Part shown: positions 1 through 8,286 of the stretch, in pieces
Layout: the number at the start of each line of letters is the position of its first letter
How positions within the stretch are numbered: the stretch's first letter is position 1
From: a virus
Length of the DNA: 48,906 bases
Direction: 5' to 3' (one strand)
Virus record (IMG/VR): IMGVR_UViG_3300035698_005264
Location: 1 to 48,906 of that record
Translations under genes and position numbers: made by a program
Notes under the pieces: model-generated
Databases searched by the model: none
What the model saw: the letters and a program-made list of their open reading frames with translations, nothing else
What the model was told of the DNA's origin: nothing

Positions 1-411
1 ATGCCCAGAATCAAGGTTAAAATCTATCACAAGAGGCGAGTCCCCAGTTACAAATTCTGTGTCTTCATACGACTTGTTCACAACTCCAAGAGGGGAGAAT
101 GATGTCGTAACTGCAGAAGCACTCAGGCTTACGTATCCCCATATACGTGCTACGTCTCCGCCAGCTGTTCCCTTAATATATAGACTCGTCTTCTGATTGA
201 CCGTTATCGTTACGGACTCTCCCGGTCTAACCTCACCAGCCAGAGTAGCACCGTCCCAACTGAACTGTACCGCGTCTGTCGTCGAGTCATTCGTTACATT
301 TATAGTTGATAAGAACGATCCGAACGTTTGCTCAACGTATAGGTTGGTTAACGTATACGCTGTGTAAAAATCATAATCGCCTATTTCTTTTGTGTGTTGT
401 GTAGCTCTCAT
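1..411 (-). CDS. Partial structural protein, N-terminal 137 residues
   Basis: The reading frame starts at ATG 411 and runs off the window at base 1 without a stop. Its ATG overlaps the stop of the 408-917 gene (ATGA), so translation is probably coupled. The product is rich in Thr, Ser, Val and Gly with alternating hydrophobic residues, as in beta-sandwich phage tail or decoration proteins. It carries no catalytic motif I recognise. It lies at the distal end of the minus-strand tail/fibre block. The gene cut by the other window edge (48140-48906) has the same orientation and could be its continuation, although a direct join of the two ends is out of frame. Confidence 0.7.
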   Translation of the reverse strand, partial: MRATQHTKEIGDYDFYTAYTLTNLYVEQTFGSFLSTINVTNDSTTDAVQFSWDGATLAGEVRPGESVTITVNQKTSLYIKGTAGGDVARIWGYVSLSASAVTTSFSPLGVVNKSYEDTEFVTGDSPLVIDFNLDSGH

Positions 412-917
412 CTCACCTCATGTCCACAGCTCTGGCAAACATATTTTGGTTTAATCAACTCAACGATCTTCTCTATAAACTTTGGTCGCTCTACGAGAAT
501 GTCTTTCTCTTTAAGTACCGGCACTATCAATTCTTTGACTGTTTCCTGATAGACGATTTTCGGTACTCTGACAGCGTATTCAACTTCTTTGAGTTTAGGT
601 ACTTCCCTAGTGACATGGAGGATACTTTCAACCACTTTGGCATTTGTGACCGTTCTAGGAACTGTTTTAATTTTAGGGACTTCAATTTCTTTAGTGACAT
701 ACTTAGGTACCTCCACTATCTTCTCAACTTCCTTAATAACAACTTTCTCGACGATAACCTGCACCTCTTTAACTATAGGACGTTCAATTATAACGTCTTT
801 ATAGACAGGGCGAGTTATAGTTACGTTTTCAAAGACAGGTCGTTCAATAACCTTTTTAATAATGGTTACTTTCTTCTCTGTTATCGTTTTATCTTTAGGT
901 CCTTTAGCAAACCCCAT
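408..917 (-). CDS. Val/Lys/Glu-rich repeat protein with C-terminal CxxC
   Basis: The 169-residue protein is built almost wholly from short charged-hydrophobic repeats such as VIERPVFENV, TRPVYKDVII and EKIVEVPKYV, with a Pro roughly every 10-12 residues. The pattern recalls alveolin/IMC-type repeats of eukaryotic cytoskeletal proteins, though it may be convergent low complexity. The C-terminus (VCQSCGHEVR) has a CxxC followed by His, a possible half zinc site. It sits between structural genes in the late unit, so a virion or fibre role is inferred from context only. Base composition on the opposite strand makes long spurious reading frames here. Confidence 0.7.
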   Translation of the reverse strand: MGFAKGPKDKTITEKKVTIIKKVIERPVFENVTITRPVYKDVIIERPIVKEVQVIVEKVVIKEVEKIVEVPKYVTKEIEVPKIKTVPRTVTNAKVVESILHVTREVPKLKEVEYAVRVPKIVYQETVKELIVPVLKEKDILVERPKFIEKIVELIKPKYVCQSCGHEVR

Positions 918-926
918 AGCTCCCCC

Positions 927-1271
927 TTACGATTCTTGAACAGCTAACTGCGCTGTCAAAGTTGCAATATTAGCACCACTGTTATTTTTAGCTAGAATTT
1001 TAATAAACCTACCTGCTTCCGGTGAGAAGTCATGTATCCCAGCTGAGTTAGCATTAGCCTTAATAGTTGCTTCACCAGCAACATAAGTACCCGCTCTACT
1101 ATTGCTAAGAGTGTATGTAAACGTAACATCAGGAGTTGTCCCTGTTAACGCTGTAACATGCACGGCTGCCGCCCCCAATTTAGCTATATCAATCGCTGCA
1201 GTCGTTTTAGTGACCCCAGTTCCTATCGCCTCCGCTGTCCATAATTCTACTACTAGCATTCCTGTTGCCAT
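927..1271 (-). CDS. Predicted small structural protein
   Basis: This is a 114-residue protein starting MATGMLVVEL, preceded by a GGGGGAT ribosome-binding stretch on the minus strand. It is rich in Ala, Thr and Val with alternating hydrophobics, as in beta-rich phage capsid or tail decoration proteins. The stretch FTYTLSNSRAGTYVAGEATI is typical of such folds. No enzyme motif is visible. It sits between a LamG-like gene and the repeat protein in the late block. Function beyond a probable virion component cannot be assigned. Confidence 0.65.
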   Translation of the reverse strand: MATGMLVVELWTAEAIGTGVTKTTAAIDIAKLGAAAVHVTALTGTTPDVTFTYTLSNSRAGTYVAGEATIKANANSAGIHDFSPEAGRFIKILAKNNSGANIATLTAQLAVQES

Positions 1272-1286
1272 CTTATCCCCCTTATA

Positions 1287-2042
1287 TTAACTAATTATTA
1301 CACTAAAAGATCGTCCTGCTGGCACGTACTCCGTCGCTGGGTTATCCTCTGTACCAAATCCACCGTGATAAAGATGGTCTATTTCCGTTGTAGTAAGAGC
1401 ATGATTAGGGTAGTATCTAATATCATCAAATATGCCCTTATAGAAATCTGAATTTGCACCACCATTATATTTATAACAAGCAATCCTACCTGTGTCTAAA
1501 GACCCCATATCATTAAACCAGAAGGTCTTATCCGTTGTTGTTGTGTACGCAGTTGTGTCCAAGACTTTATTAATATAAAAATATGCGTCTGATCCATCAA
1601 AAGACATAGCTACATGTGTCCATACTCCATCAGGAATAGAATTGGCTGCTGTATCTCTTTCCCACTTATCAGTACCAGCCAACCTAGTATTAAACTTCAT
1701 ATTTCCAGACGGTCCTCGATATTGCATTAACAGTCCTGTATTAGCCGCCCCTACTGTTATGCTTCCTATTCCCGGATAACCCCCTGATGAGTCAGGCTTC
1801 ATCCAAAAAGATAACGAACCAGAAGTGTTAGTTGCAATATTCCCTACTAAATTGTCTATGTCTAACGCTTCGCTATTAGCACTATCAAATTCAAACCCTT
1901 CATTAATCTTACCAACAACACTTAAATTACTTGTGTTTGTCGTCGAGGTTTCATTAGTACCTTCGCTACCATCATTTGTTACTGTGGTATTAGCGGCGTC
2001 ATCATTACACTTTAATTGGAAATATGCTGTTGTATCTGCCAT
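1287..2042 (-). CDS. LamG / concanavalin A-like domain tail protein
   Basis: The protein (about 251 residues) has the layout of a laminin-G/concanavalin A-like jelly roll: a domain opening with FQLKCNDDAANTTVTNDGSEG, a central SLSFWMKPD strand, then WTHVAMSFDGSDAYFYINK and GIFDDIRYYPNHAL near the C-terminus. In phages these domains bind glycans and usually sit on fibres. The start chosen is ATG 2042 (MADTTAYF), whose A is shared with the stop of the preceding fibre gene (TAATG). An upstream in-frame start at 2075 would overlap that gene further and is less likely. Surface binding is inferred from the family. Confidence 0.75.
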   Translation of the reverse strand: MADTTAYFQLKCNDDAANTTVTNDGSEGTNETSTTNTSNLSVVGKINEGFEFDSANSEALDIDNLVGNIATNTSGSLSFWMKPDSSGGYPGIGSITVGAANTGLLMQYRGPSGNMKFNTRLAGTDKWERDTAANSIPDGVWTHVAMSFDGSDAYFYINKVLDTTAYTTTTDKTFWFNDMGSLDTGRIACYKYNGGANSDFYKGIFDDIRYYPNHALTTTEIDHLYHGGFGTEDNPATEYVPAGRSFSVIIS

Positions 2043-3277
2043 TAAGCCTTCACCACCTTTAAGGAGATAGTGCATAGTGTTGCATTATCATTAGCGTCTA
2101 CGTTAAATCTTATTATGTCGCCTGCCGCTACCGCCACTGTCCAATCTGTAAGCGTCGCGTCTTGGTCTTTAAGAGCTGCCGACGTACCCGGAGGTGTTGC
2201 GTCCGTGATACTGTCTGCATCAGTAGGAGGGAAGTTAGCGTAAGTGTCTTTCCATATATCAACAGTCGTCGTCGAGGACTGGTCTAATAACATTGTCACA
2301 CGTTGAATAGTACAAGCGAAAGGAACTTCAATATCACCTTTAATACCTGTAGTGATAGCTGCCCCACTTCCGTCCATAACAAATTGAATACTAGCTGCCC
2401 CAAGCTCTGTTACATTAAGAGTAGTCGTCCCATCTGCTAAATCATCTGCTGTGGCAGTAGTAAACGATCCTGCCGCCGGAGTTGTTCCCCCAACGATACC
2501 ATCAAATGTTCCTGCATTAATATCTGCAGTTGTTGCTACTAATGATGTAATAGTTCCTACAGATGTTATGTTTGGTTGTGCTGCTTGCGTCGTCGCTGTA
2601 TCAGGCGCTAAGCCTGTGATTGTAGCTACCGTCGCTGCTTGTCCTGAACAAGATGTTGATGCCCCAGTAACCGAACCGGCAATAGCATTTGTTACTTCTA
2701 AATCTGTGAACCAACCTTTAGTCAATCGTGTCCCTGTTACACCAAGCGAACCAGACATTGTAATATTGTTCGCGCCAAGAGCTAAAGCTCCTCCTGATAC
2801 GGTGAATCCACCTGTCGCACTTGCCACAGTAATATTTGCAGTACCGTCAAAACTTACGCCACCTATTGTTCTAGCACTTGCTAATGCTGTCGCCGTTGCT
2901 GCATTTCCAGTAATAGCTCCGGCAATAGCGTTCGTACATTCTAAATCTGTGAACCAGCCCTTCGTCATTCTCGTACCTGTGACACCGAGTATCCCTGCTA
3001 ATACGTTGGCTGCAGGCAATCCTGAAATATTTGTAGCTGTAAATGTTGGTGTTGCGCCAGAGACTACGCTCTGGTCAATATATGAATGGTCACTACCATT
3101 ATTTGTTGTTCTATGTGCCGTATTTAATCCAACCGCTGTTACGTTTGTTGCTATCCCGTCGGCATTAACTTTCATCTGGGTATCAACTGCGTCTGTACTT
3201 AAATTTACAGTGCCTCCCCAACCGACTTCTCCAACAGCAGGCTTATATAAATTGTAGTTGGTTGTTGTTGAACCCAT
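2042..3277 (-). CDS. Tail fibre-like protein with repeated pyocin-type motifs
   Basis: The 411-residue protein contains fibre signatures: SGLPAANVLAGILGVTGTR, GNAATATALASARTIGG (the NAATAT/LASAR motif common in tail fibres) and two copies of the block GVTGTRxTKGWFTDLExTNA. The C-terminal third (after about residue 280) forms a separate beta-rich domain. The start ATG at 3277 overlaps the stop of the preceding gene (TAATG), and its own stop overlaps the LamG gene start in the same way. It probably forms an elongated trimeric fibre or an adaptor carrying the neighbouring LamG protein. Confidence 0.75.
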   Translation of the reverse strand: MGSTTTNYNLYKPAVGEVGWGGTVNLSTDAVDTQMKVNADGIATNVTAVGLNTAHRTTNNGSDHSYIDQSVVSGATPTFTATNISGLPAANVLAGILGVTGTRMTKGWFTDLECTNAIAGAITGNAATATALASARTIGGVSFDGTANITVASATGGFTVSGGALALGANNITMSGSLGVTGTRLTKGWFTDLEVTNAIAGSVTGASTSCSGQAATVATITGLAPDTATTQAAQPNITSVGTITSLVATTADINAGTFDGIVGGTTPAAGSFTTATADDLADGTTTLNVTELGAASIQFVMDGSGAAITTGIKGDIEVPFACTIQRVTMLLDQSSTTTVDIWKDTYANFPPTDADSITDATPPGTSAALKDQDATLTDWTVAVAAGDIIRFNVDANDNATLCTISLKVVKA

Positions 3278-3876
3278 TAAATTCCTCCCTTAGTTCTTGA
3301 AGTTTCTATCCATCCGCTTGATGAGCCGCCCCATCCGAAATCTGTTGTGCCCCACGCACTCCCTCCCCAATCACCTATTGAAGATAGTGTTTCATTATAA
3401 ACTAACGTTATGTTATCACCCTTTGTTAAGATCATAGGATAACTAAGGTGTAATATTGTTTCCCCGTCGTCGTTTAATGTAACTGTATCTGTATTGGAAG
3501 TTCCTGTAAGGGTGAGAACGTCGCCTTGAAGTCCGGTGACTATTTGTGGAGACGCAGTTATACTGATAGCTCCGCCGTCACTAACAATTTGCATATTGAA
3601 GTTTCGACGTGAACCCTCATGCGTATATTCGCGTGATTGGCTTAATGCTGTAATCCCTGTGGCAGCGCTTATAATAAAGACCGTCGGGGTGTTAACAGGA
3701 CTGGTAGAATCACTACCGTCTCTCGGCGACATCCAACGGGGGTTTGGCTGCTTAATCTTCTTGAGGTTATCTACACAGTCACAAGAAAGGAGCATCCCAC
3801 GCTGGCGTTTTAACGAGCTTTTCTTATAATCGAAACCACACCTATCACAAGTATATTTTTGTAAGGTGTTTTTCAT
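3277..3876 (-). CDS. Virion-associated protein with N-terminal zinc ribbon
   Basis: This 199-residue protein begins with a zinc-ribbon pattern: CDRCG near residues 9-13, then CDC near residues 32-34. A beta-rich region follows (residues about 65-165), ending in a Gly/Trp/Ser-rich tail (DWGGSAWGTTDFGWGG). Zinc-ribbon plus beta-sandwich proteins occur beside fibre genes in many uncharacterised phages. I cannot name the family. Coupling to the fibre gene by TAATG suggests stoichiometric production with it. Confidence 0.6.
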   Translation of the reverse strand: MKNTLQKYTCDRCGFDYKKSSLKRQRGMLLSCDCVDNLKKIKQPNPRWMSPRDGSDSTSPVNTPTVFIISAATGITALSQSREYTHEGSRRNFNMQIVSDGGAISITASPQIVTGLQGDVLTLTGTSNTDTVTLNDDGETILHLSYPMILTKGDNITLVYNETLSSIGDWGGSAWGTTDFGWGGSSSGWIETSRTKGGI

Positions 3877-3936
3877 TATAGTTGGCAGCCGGCTTTTTGA
3901 GACATCCGGCTACAGGTCTCTAAGTACTTAAACTCG

Positions 3937-4881
3937 TTAAGCTATAGCTGGTAGTAAATACCCACTCTTAGCAAGAGCATCAGCATAATAGTTATTAAAA
4001 TGCTGGTAATCTAGCGTAGCAGTATCAAGCAACTCAGAAGTAGCGTCTAGCGATCCTACTAAGTTATTAGCTACAACACCAGAACAATCTGAAGCACTAC
4101 CTGTAATCAACAATCCTACAGTATAAGTAGTTGTCGCTGAAGTAATGTTAAGATAATTTCTAAGTATCTTTGCATCCAATACCGTAAACGCTCCCTGAAT
4201 AAGGAAGTGTCCTACAGCTGTAGTTGTCCCACCTGTGCTACAATAATTATCCGCAATAGTTAAATCAGTTATGTCTTCTAAAATAGAAATCATAGCTAAT
4301 GCTGCTGCGTCTATTTCATATCTTTCACAACTAAGAATCTTTAAACCATTCTCAGTGTTTGCACCACCACTTGTCTCAATACAAGACAAGAAGTTCAAAT
4401 CATCTGCAGACTGTTGAAATCTACATCTCTGTATTGTAATGTTCAGACCAGTACATACGATTCCAACTGCAACGTCAGCAAATCCACCAACTAAGATGAA
4501 GTTATCTAATGTTACATTTGCCGCACTTATGCCTACTGTCGCTGCTGCTGCACTTAAAGTCAATGTAGGTCTTAATGCGCCGTTACCTAACCCAATAACT
4601 GAAACACCTGCTACATTAATATCTAGTGCTGCCGCTGTTGCAACAGTTTCTGTATGGCCGGGCATACATAAAATAATGTCGCCTTTATCAGCCGTACAAG
4701 CAGTCAATGCTTTCGTAATGCTTGCAAACGGTAATCCAGTAGTAAGTCCCCTGTTACCGTCACTACCAGTATCCGAGCTTACAAAGAAATATGACCCAGT
4801 TGTTGCCGGGATATTACTTGAAGAGCCCATGATAGGTACGCCAAAACTTGTTATTCCATTTGGAAAATTAGTCAAACTCAT
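3937..4881 (-). CDS. Right-handed beta-helix (pectate lyase-like) virion protein
   Basis: The protein (314 residues from the chosen start) has the hydrophobic periodicity and N-rich turns of parallel beta-helix proteins: GVSVIGLGNG, NVTLDNFILVGG, GLNITIQRCRFQQ, LTIADNYCS. An N-terminal stretch (YFFVSSDTGSDGNRGLTTG followed by FASITKAL) resembles the start of pectate lyase-like phage proteins. The chosen start is ATG 4881 (MSLTNFPNG) because AAGGAG lies 7 bases upstream; an earlier in-frame ATG at 4929 lacks this. It could be a spike, depolymerase or head decoration. No catalytic residues can be confirmed. Confidence 0.7.
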   Translation of the reverse strand: MSLTNFPNGITSFGVPIMGSSSNIPATTGSYFFVSSDTGSDGNRGLTTGLPFASITKALTACTADKGDIILCMPGHTETVATAAALDINVAGVSVIGLGNGALRPTLTLSAAAATVGISAANVTLDNFILVGGFADVAVGIVCTGLNITIQRCRFQQSADDLNFLSCIETSGGANTENGLKILSCERYEIDAAALAMISILEDITDLTIADNYCSTGGTTTAVGHFLIQGAFTVLDAKILRNYLNITSATTTYTVGLLITGSASDCSGVVANNLVGSLDATSELLDTATLDYQHFNNYYADALAKSGYLLPAIA

Positions 4882-4941
4882 TGTAAAACTCCTTTTCTGC
4901 CCCGAAGATTCTAACTCCGGCTTACCCAAGACTGGGACAAG

Positions 4942-5328
4942 TTAAATTGTTCTCCCTTCGACAACACGGTGATGATACCTACAAAGCCATCGTACATCTA
5001 AGGGTTTACTGTAATCTTCGTGGTGTGCTTCTACGGTTTCATGTCCGCACATCGCACAAACGCCTCGTTTTACTTTTCCAGATTTCACGGCTCGTCCTAA
5101 CAATTTACGAGCACGGTATTTTTCTGGGAATGCCTCCCGCATTTCTCTTTGATAATCAGACTTATGTTTCTTTGCTGCGTCTGAAAGATTTCCGTGTCGG
5201 CACCCTACTAAACACTTTTCAACATTTTCTCGATAATACTTTCTGCGTCCTGCTTTTACCTTCTCTTTGTTCTTCTTGTAGTACGCTTGATTATAAGTGT
5301 GCTCTTCTTCTTTGCTTTTGAATGGCAT
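4942..5328 (-). CDS. HNH-family endonuclease-like protein
   Basis: The 128-residue protein has a very basic, coiled N-terminal half (residues 1-75, many Lys/Arg/Tyr). The C-terminal half is an HNH-like zinc module: CAMCG (C-x2-C), then VEAHHEDYSKPL with the His pair, then WLCRYHHR (C-x2-H-H). This matches small phage HNH proteins of the homing-endonuclease type that nick or cut DNA. It interrupts the structural block between the major capsid gene and the beta-helix gene, a common place for selfish HNH insertions. A recombination or packaging role is the alternative. Confidence 0.75.
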   Translation of the reverse strand: MPFKSKEEEHTYNQAYYKKNKEKVKAGRRKYYRENVEKCLVGCRHGNLSDAAKKHKSDYQREMREAFPEKYRARKLLGRAVKSGKVKRGVCAMCGHETVEAHHEDYSKPLDVRWLCRYHHRVVEGRTI

Positions 5329-5390
5329 AATAGCCTCCTTTTAGAAACTATTATGCCATTTATTAAACAATGCGTCAAGCTTTATTTCAA

Positions 5391-6281
5391 TTAGGCTCCA
5401 GCACTCTTGTAAACCCCCATAGGGTAGTTACATTCAGACGAGATACGGAAACTCGTTTTGAACTTTGCATCACCTGTCTCAAAATCTCCATCTTTAGCAA
5501 ATTTGACTTTACGTCTCATAAACGTGATGAACGGATTCTTTTCTGCTAGTAAAAACCACGCGTCTGCGTCTGTCAAATAAGGGTCAACAATTACTTGCAA
5601 GTTTCTGCTTTGTAATGAGTTGATTGTGTTATTTGCAGATTCAGGATCATGCGTAGAGTTTAAAAGCTCTTTTGCAGTAAACTCAAGCTCAGCTGGAATC
5701 AATAGAGTCCTAGGTCTGATAACCTGTTGTTTACCACGGTCATCTGTTGTCTCTTCGATGTTCAACAAAGCTTGCTTCAATGAAGCACTAGCTAAGTCAG
5801 CAGCTGGAGTTAACAGGTTAGACCAAGTACCACCGCCAAGCTTTGTATGACTGTTGCTAAATATAGCAAGTCCGTCACCAGCTGTTTTGGTAGCACCGTT
5901 ATATAAATCGTGAACAAGAACTTCGATTGTTTCACGAGAGCTTCGCCCTAATTCTTTTGTCATATCAGCCATCTCTGTAGGAATGTCAGGATAAAGACTA
6001 TCCTCAATCATTTCTTCAGTGATACGAGCGCCTAGTGCATAAGTTTTATGCACCCATCTCTTAGTTGGTCCTTGAATGAAATCATCATAACTGATGGCTT
6101 CACCTTCAGGTTTCTCGGTTAAGAGTCCGAGTCCTGCGTAATAAGCTGATTCTTCGTAAGCTCTCCTAGAGTTCTTAATAGTAGAGACAGTTGAATAAAA
6201 CGGCTGTCTTTCCTTAAAAGAAGTTGTCATAAAGGAGAATAGCCCCGGAACAATCGCTTTACTAAATAGTGATCTATTCAT
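5391..6281 (-). CDS. Major capsid protein, HK97 fold, Mu gpT-like
   Basis: The 296-residue protein matches the Mu gpT-like major head family. An N-terminal MTTSFKERQPFYSTVST region is followed by an acidic P-domain helix segment (EEMIEDSLYPDIPTEMADM). Then come DGLAIFSNSHTKLGGGTWSN, RTLLIPAELEFTAKELLNS and VIVDPYLTDADAWFLLAEK, all hallmark stretches. The length is usual for the family. A GGAGC ribosome-binding site precedes ATG 6281. It forms the icosahedral shell. The order scaffold, two small head genes, capsid supports the call. I see no separate protease gene nearby. Confidence 0.9.
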   Translation of the reverse strand: MNRSLFSKAIVPGLFSFMTTSFKERQPFYSTVSTIKNSRRAYEESAYYAGLGLLTEKPEGEAISYDDFIQGPTKRWVHKTYALGARITEEMIEDSLYPDIPTEMADMTKELGRSSRETIEVLVHDLYNGATKTAGDGLAIFSNSHTKLGGGTWSNLLTPAADLASASLKQALLNIEETTDDRGKQQVIRPRTLLIPAELEFTAKELLNSTHDPESANNTINSLQSRNLQVIVDPYLTDADAWFLLAEKNPFITFMRRKVKFAKDGDFETGDAKFKTSFRISSECNYPMGVYKSAGA

Positions 6282-6293
6282 GGTTTAGCTCCT

Positions 6294-6857
6294 TTATACG
6301 CCTACACCGACGATACCAGCTGTTTGTTGATGGTTATTTATTCTGATAATCCAGTCACAATATGCTAATCCAACTGTATTATCAGCCCTAGGTACTACTT
6401 TCATTAAACGAACTTGATCGCCGGCAGTTGCTCCACCTGTGTCAGAGTCGTCTAATTGCCAACCACTTCTATAATTCGTTGTACTTCCTGAACCACTTAC
6501 GAGATTGACGTTTCCGCCAGCATCATCTGCTGTGAAGATTGTAGTATCTCCATCACCCTGTGCTGAAAACAGCTGCATTGGATGATCCGCAACTAATAAA
6601 TATCCCGCTCCACCATTATCCTCATGATAATTGGTAGGTACCATGTTGGTATCATACGTAGCAAGAACAGCCCCTAAAAGAGGGTTAGTGGTTCCTGCTG
6701 TCGCGATATCACATTGGTTACCTGTTCCAGTTAAGATAACTGGGTCACCAATGAAAATATCTACGTTACCAACTACTGCGCTTGGTACTTGATATAGAGT
6801 GGCACGAAGAAGCTCATGGTAGACTTCCAAACCTTTAGGTCTGTCTATATTCGCCAT
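6294..6857 (-). CDS. Capsid-associated / head decoration-like protein
   Basis: The 187-residue protein lies directly upstream of the major capsid gene (12-base gap). It is Gly, Asp and Thr-rich with beta-type periodicity: VDIFIGDPVILTGTGNQ, NPLLGAVLATYD, DQVRLMKVVPRAD. Proteins of this position and make-up commonly coat or stabilise the capsid in Mu gpT-like head modules. No catalytic motif is seen. The call rests on position and composition, so the exact role is uncertain. Confidence 0.65.
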   Translation of the reverse strand: MANIDRPKGLEVYHELLRATLYQVPSAVVGNVDIFIGDPVILTGTGNQCDIATAGTTNPLLGAVLATYDTNMVPTNYHEDNGGAGYLLVADHPMQLFSAQGDGDTTIFTADDAGGNVNLVSGSGSTTNYRSGWQLDDSDTGGATAGDQVRLMKVVPRADNTVGLAYCDWIIRINNHQQTAGIVGVGV

Positions 6858-6875
6858 CTTAGTACTCCTTTGTTA

Positions 6876-7427
6876 TTAAAAGTCTTTGCCTTCAATTAAA
6901 CCTTCATCATCTTCTTCCCCCGAATCTTTCGGTTGGTAGAAGCCCCTTCGCTCATCATTAGGTAATTCCTCAGTGTAATGCTTTACAAGAGCGGCGCTTT
7001 TTTTGGCAGGAGCTGATTCGCGTTCCTTACCAACGTTCTCAGCACAAAATGCTAATAACATTCCAGACTGCTCTACTGCACCATGAGACTTAAACCGATA
7101 AGCTTTGATGTATGGAGAATTTACACGAGTGCATAGCATCCATACGCTACTGTTAAGCCTTGCTTCGATGTTTTGTTTGTTCAGCCATCTGAATCTATAC
7201 TTTTTCGCGTGCAAAGGCTTACACTCTTCTGGCAACTCAAGAAGATTAAAACGAGTTAACGATTTTACCGAAAATTCAGCTGCAGTCTTGGGCTGTTCTT
7301 TAACTAGCTCCGAGATGTGCTCTTCTTCTTTCGATAAGTTATCTGCTTTAGTTATGACTGCCGGGGCCACAACTTTCTCTTCTTGGACTAAATCTTTTTC
7401 TACTATATCTTTTTTAGCGACTGTCAT
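6876..7427 (-). CDS. Hypothetical head-module protein
   Basis: This 183-residue protein has a charged N-terminus rich in Lys, Glu and Val (residues 1-55), a compact middle with conserved-looking aromatics (KKYRFRWLNKQNIEARL, SVWMLCTRVNSPYIKAYRF), and an acidic C-terminus (SGEEDDEGLIEGKDF). It sits between the scaffold-like gene, whose end it overlaps by 4 bases, and the decoration-like gene. It may be a minor head or assembly protein. I do not recognise the family. Confidence 0.6.
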   Translation of the reverse strand: MTVAKKDIVEKDLVQEEKVVAPAVITKADNLSKEEEHISELVKEQPKTAAEFSVKSLTRFNLLELPEECKPLHAKKYRFRWLNKQNIEARLNSSVWMLCTRVNSPYIKAYRFKSHGAVEQSGMLLAFCAENVGKERESAPAKKSAALVKHYTEELPNDERRGFYQPKDSGEEDDEGLIEGKDF

Positions 7428-8275
7428 ACGGACACCTCATCTTTCTTAGATTTACTTAACTTTTGTTTATTCTTGGCGTATTCCTTCGGGTCAATCTCGT
7501 GGAATTTGCAGAACTCTAGCTCATCCTTACCGATGACCACCTTGTTTCCGCTACCTACACTGGTACGCCCCGATCCTTTGTTAAGTACAATCCTATTCTG
7601 CCTAGTCTTCTCTTTCTGAATTCCAGCTTTCTCGGCAGTCCTGATGTCCTTACGTTTGTACCCTAATGTATTTTCCATGTAGTCTTCCATATCTCGCATA
7701 GCATATAGAGGTCCTTTTGGCTGTGTCAAATAATCAGGATTGTCATTTAAAATATTCACGTAAATTCTTGCTTTCTCACTGTTATTATCATTTAACTCTG
7801 GATGTACTGCTAGAACGTTTTGCTTTGATGCATCTAACGTCGCATCAGCTTTGGAAGTTGCTTTCTGTTCTTTTATAATGCTCTGTGCATTCTGAATGCT
7901 TCTAAGATCAACTGCCTTCTTCCAATCCTTCTGTGCTAATGCATCCCATTCTTCATCTGTTTTAGGTGTTCCAGCCGGTACAATCGCTGTGTTCTGTTCT
8001 GGTTCCAATGGTGTTATCATCGGCCTGTTACTTTGCAAACTCTGAACAGTGTTTGTAAGATCTGCTACTGAATCAGTTAACTTCTTGTTCTCCACCCGCA
8101 TCGCCGCAAACTTTTGATTACTTGCGCGCGCTGCTCCCTTGTCATCATCATCCTCATCATCGCCCTCATCTAAATCTATTTCTAAATCGTCCTCGTCAAT
8201 ATCATCTTCATCTTCTAAGATAACATCATCGTCCTGCTCATCTTCAATAGGGTTTCCATCTTTGTCTTTTTTCAT
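7424..8275 (-). CDS. Putative capsid scaffolding protein
   Basis: The 283-residue protein begins with an extremely acidic segment (residues 6-48 mostly Asp/Glu, e.g. DLEIDLDEGDDEDDDD). A helical coiled-coil region follows (FAAMRVENKKLTDSVADLTN), then a long charged helical body and a basic Lys-rich C-terminus (KNKQKLSKSKKDEVSV). This composition, plus placement between portal and capsid genes, is typical of phage scaffolds, which nucleate prohead assembly and bind capsid through a basic C-terminal end. No protease motif is seen. The call is by context and composition. Confidence 0.7.
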   Translation of the reverse strand: MKKDKDGNPIEDEQDDDVILEDEDDIDEDDLEIDLDEGDDEDDDDKGAARASNQKFAAMRVENKKLTDSVADLTNTVQSLQSNRPMITPLEPEQNTAIVPAGTPKTDEEWDALAQKDWKKAVDLRSIQNAQSIIKEQKATSKADATLDASKQNVLAVHPELNDNNSEKARIYVNILNDNPDYLTQPKGPLYAMRDMEDYMENTLGYKRKDIRTAEKAGIQKEKTRQNRIVLNKGSGRTSVGSGNKVVIGKDELEFCKFHEIDPKEYAKNKQKLSKSKKDEVSV

Positions 8276-8286
8276 TCTTCCTCCAC

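Noticed and set aside
420-947. Plus-strand 175-codon open frame
   Set aside because: It is the complement of the Val/Lys/Glu repeat gene; the repeat composition keeps the other strand open, and the product is an implausible Phe/Asn/Leu/Arg mix without a ribosome-binding site.
2451-3257. Plus-strand 268-codon open frame
   Set aside because: It lies wholly inside the tail fibre gene; its Ala/Val/Pro-rich product mirrors the fibre's Ala/Thr/Gly codons, and no neighbour in this block is on the plus strand.
3887-3911. Terminator between beta-helix and zinc-ribbon genes
   Set aside because: AGCCGG and CCGGCT can pair, but the stem is only 6 bp with a 13-base loop and no T-run follows.
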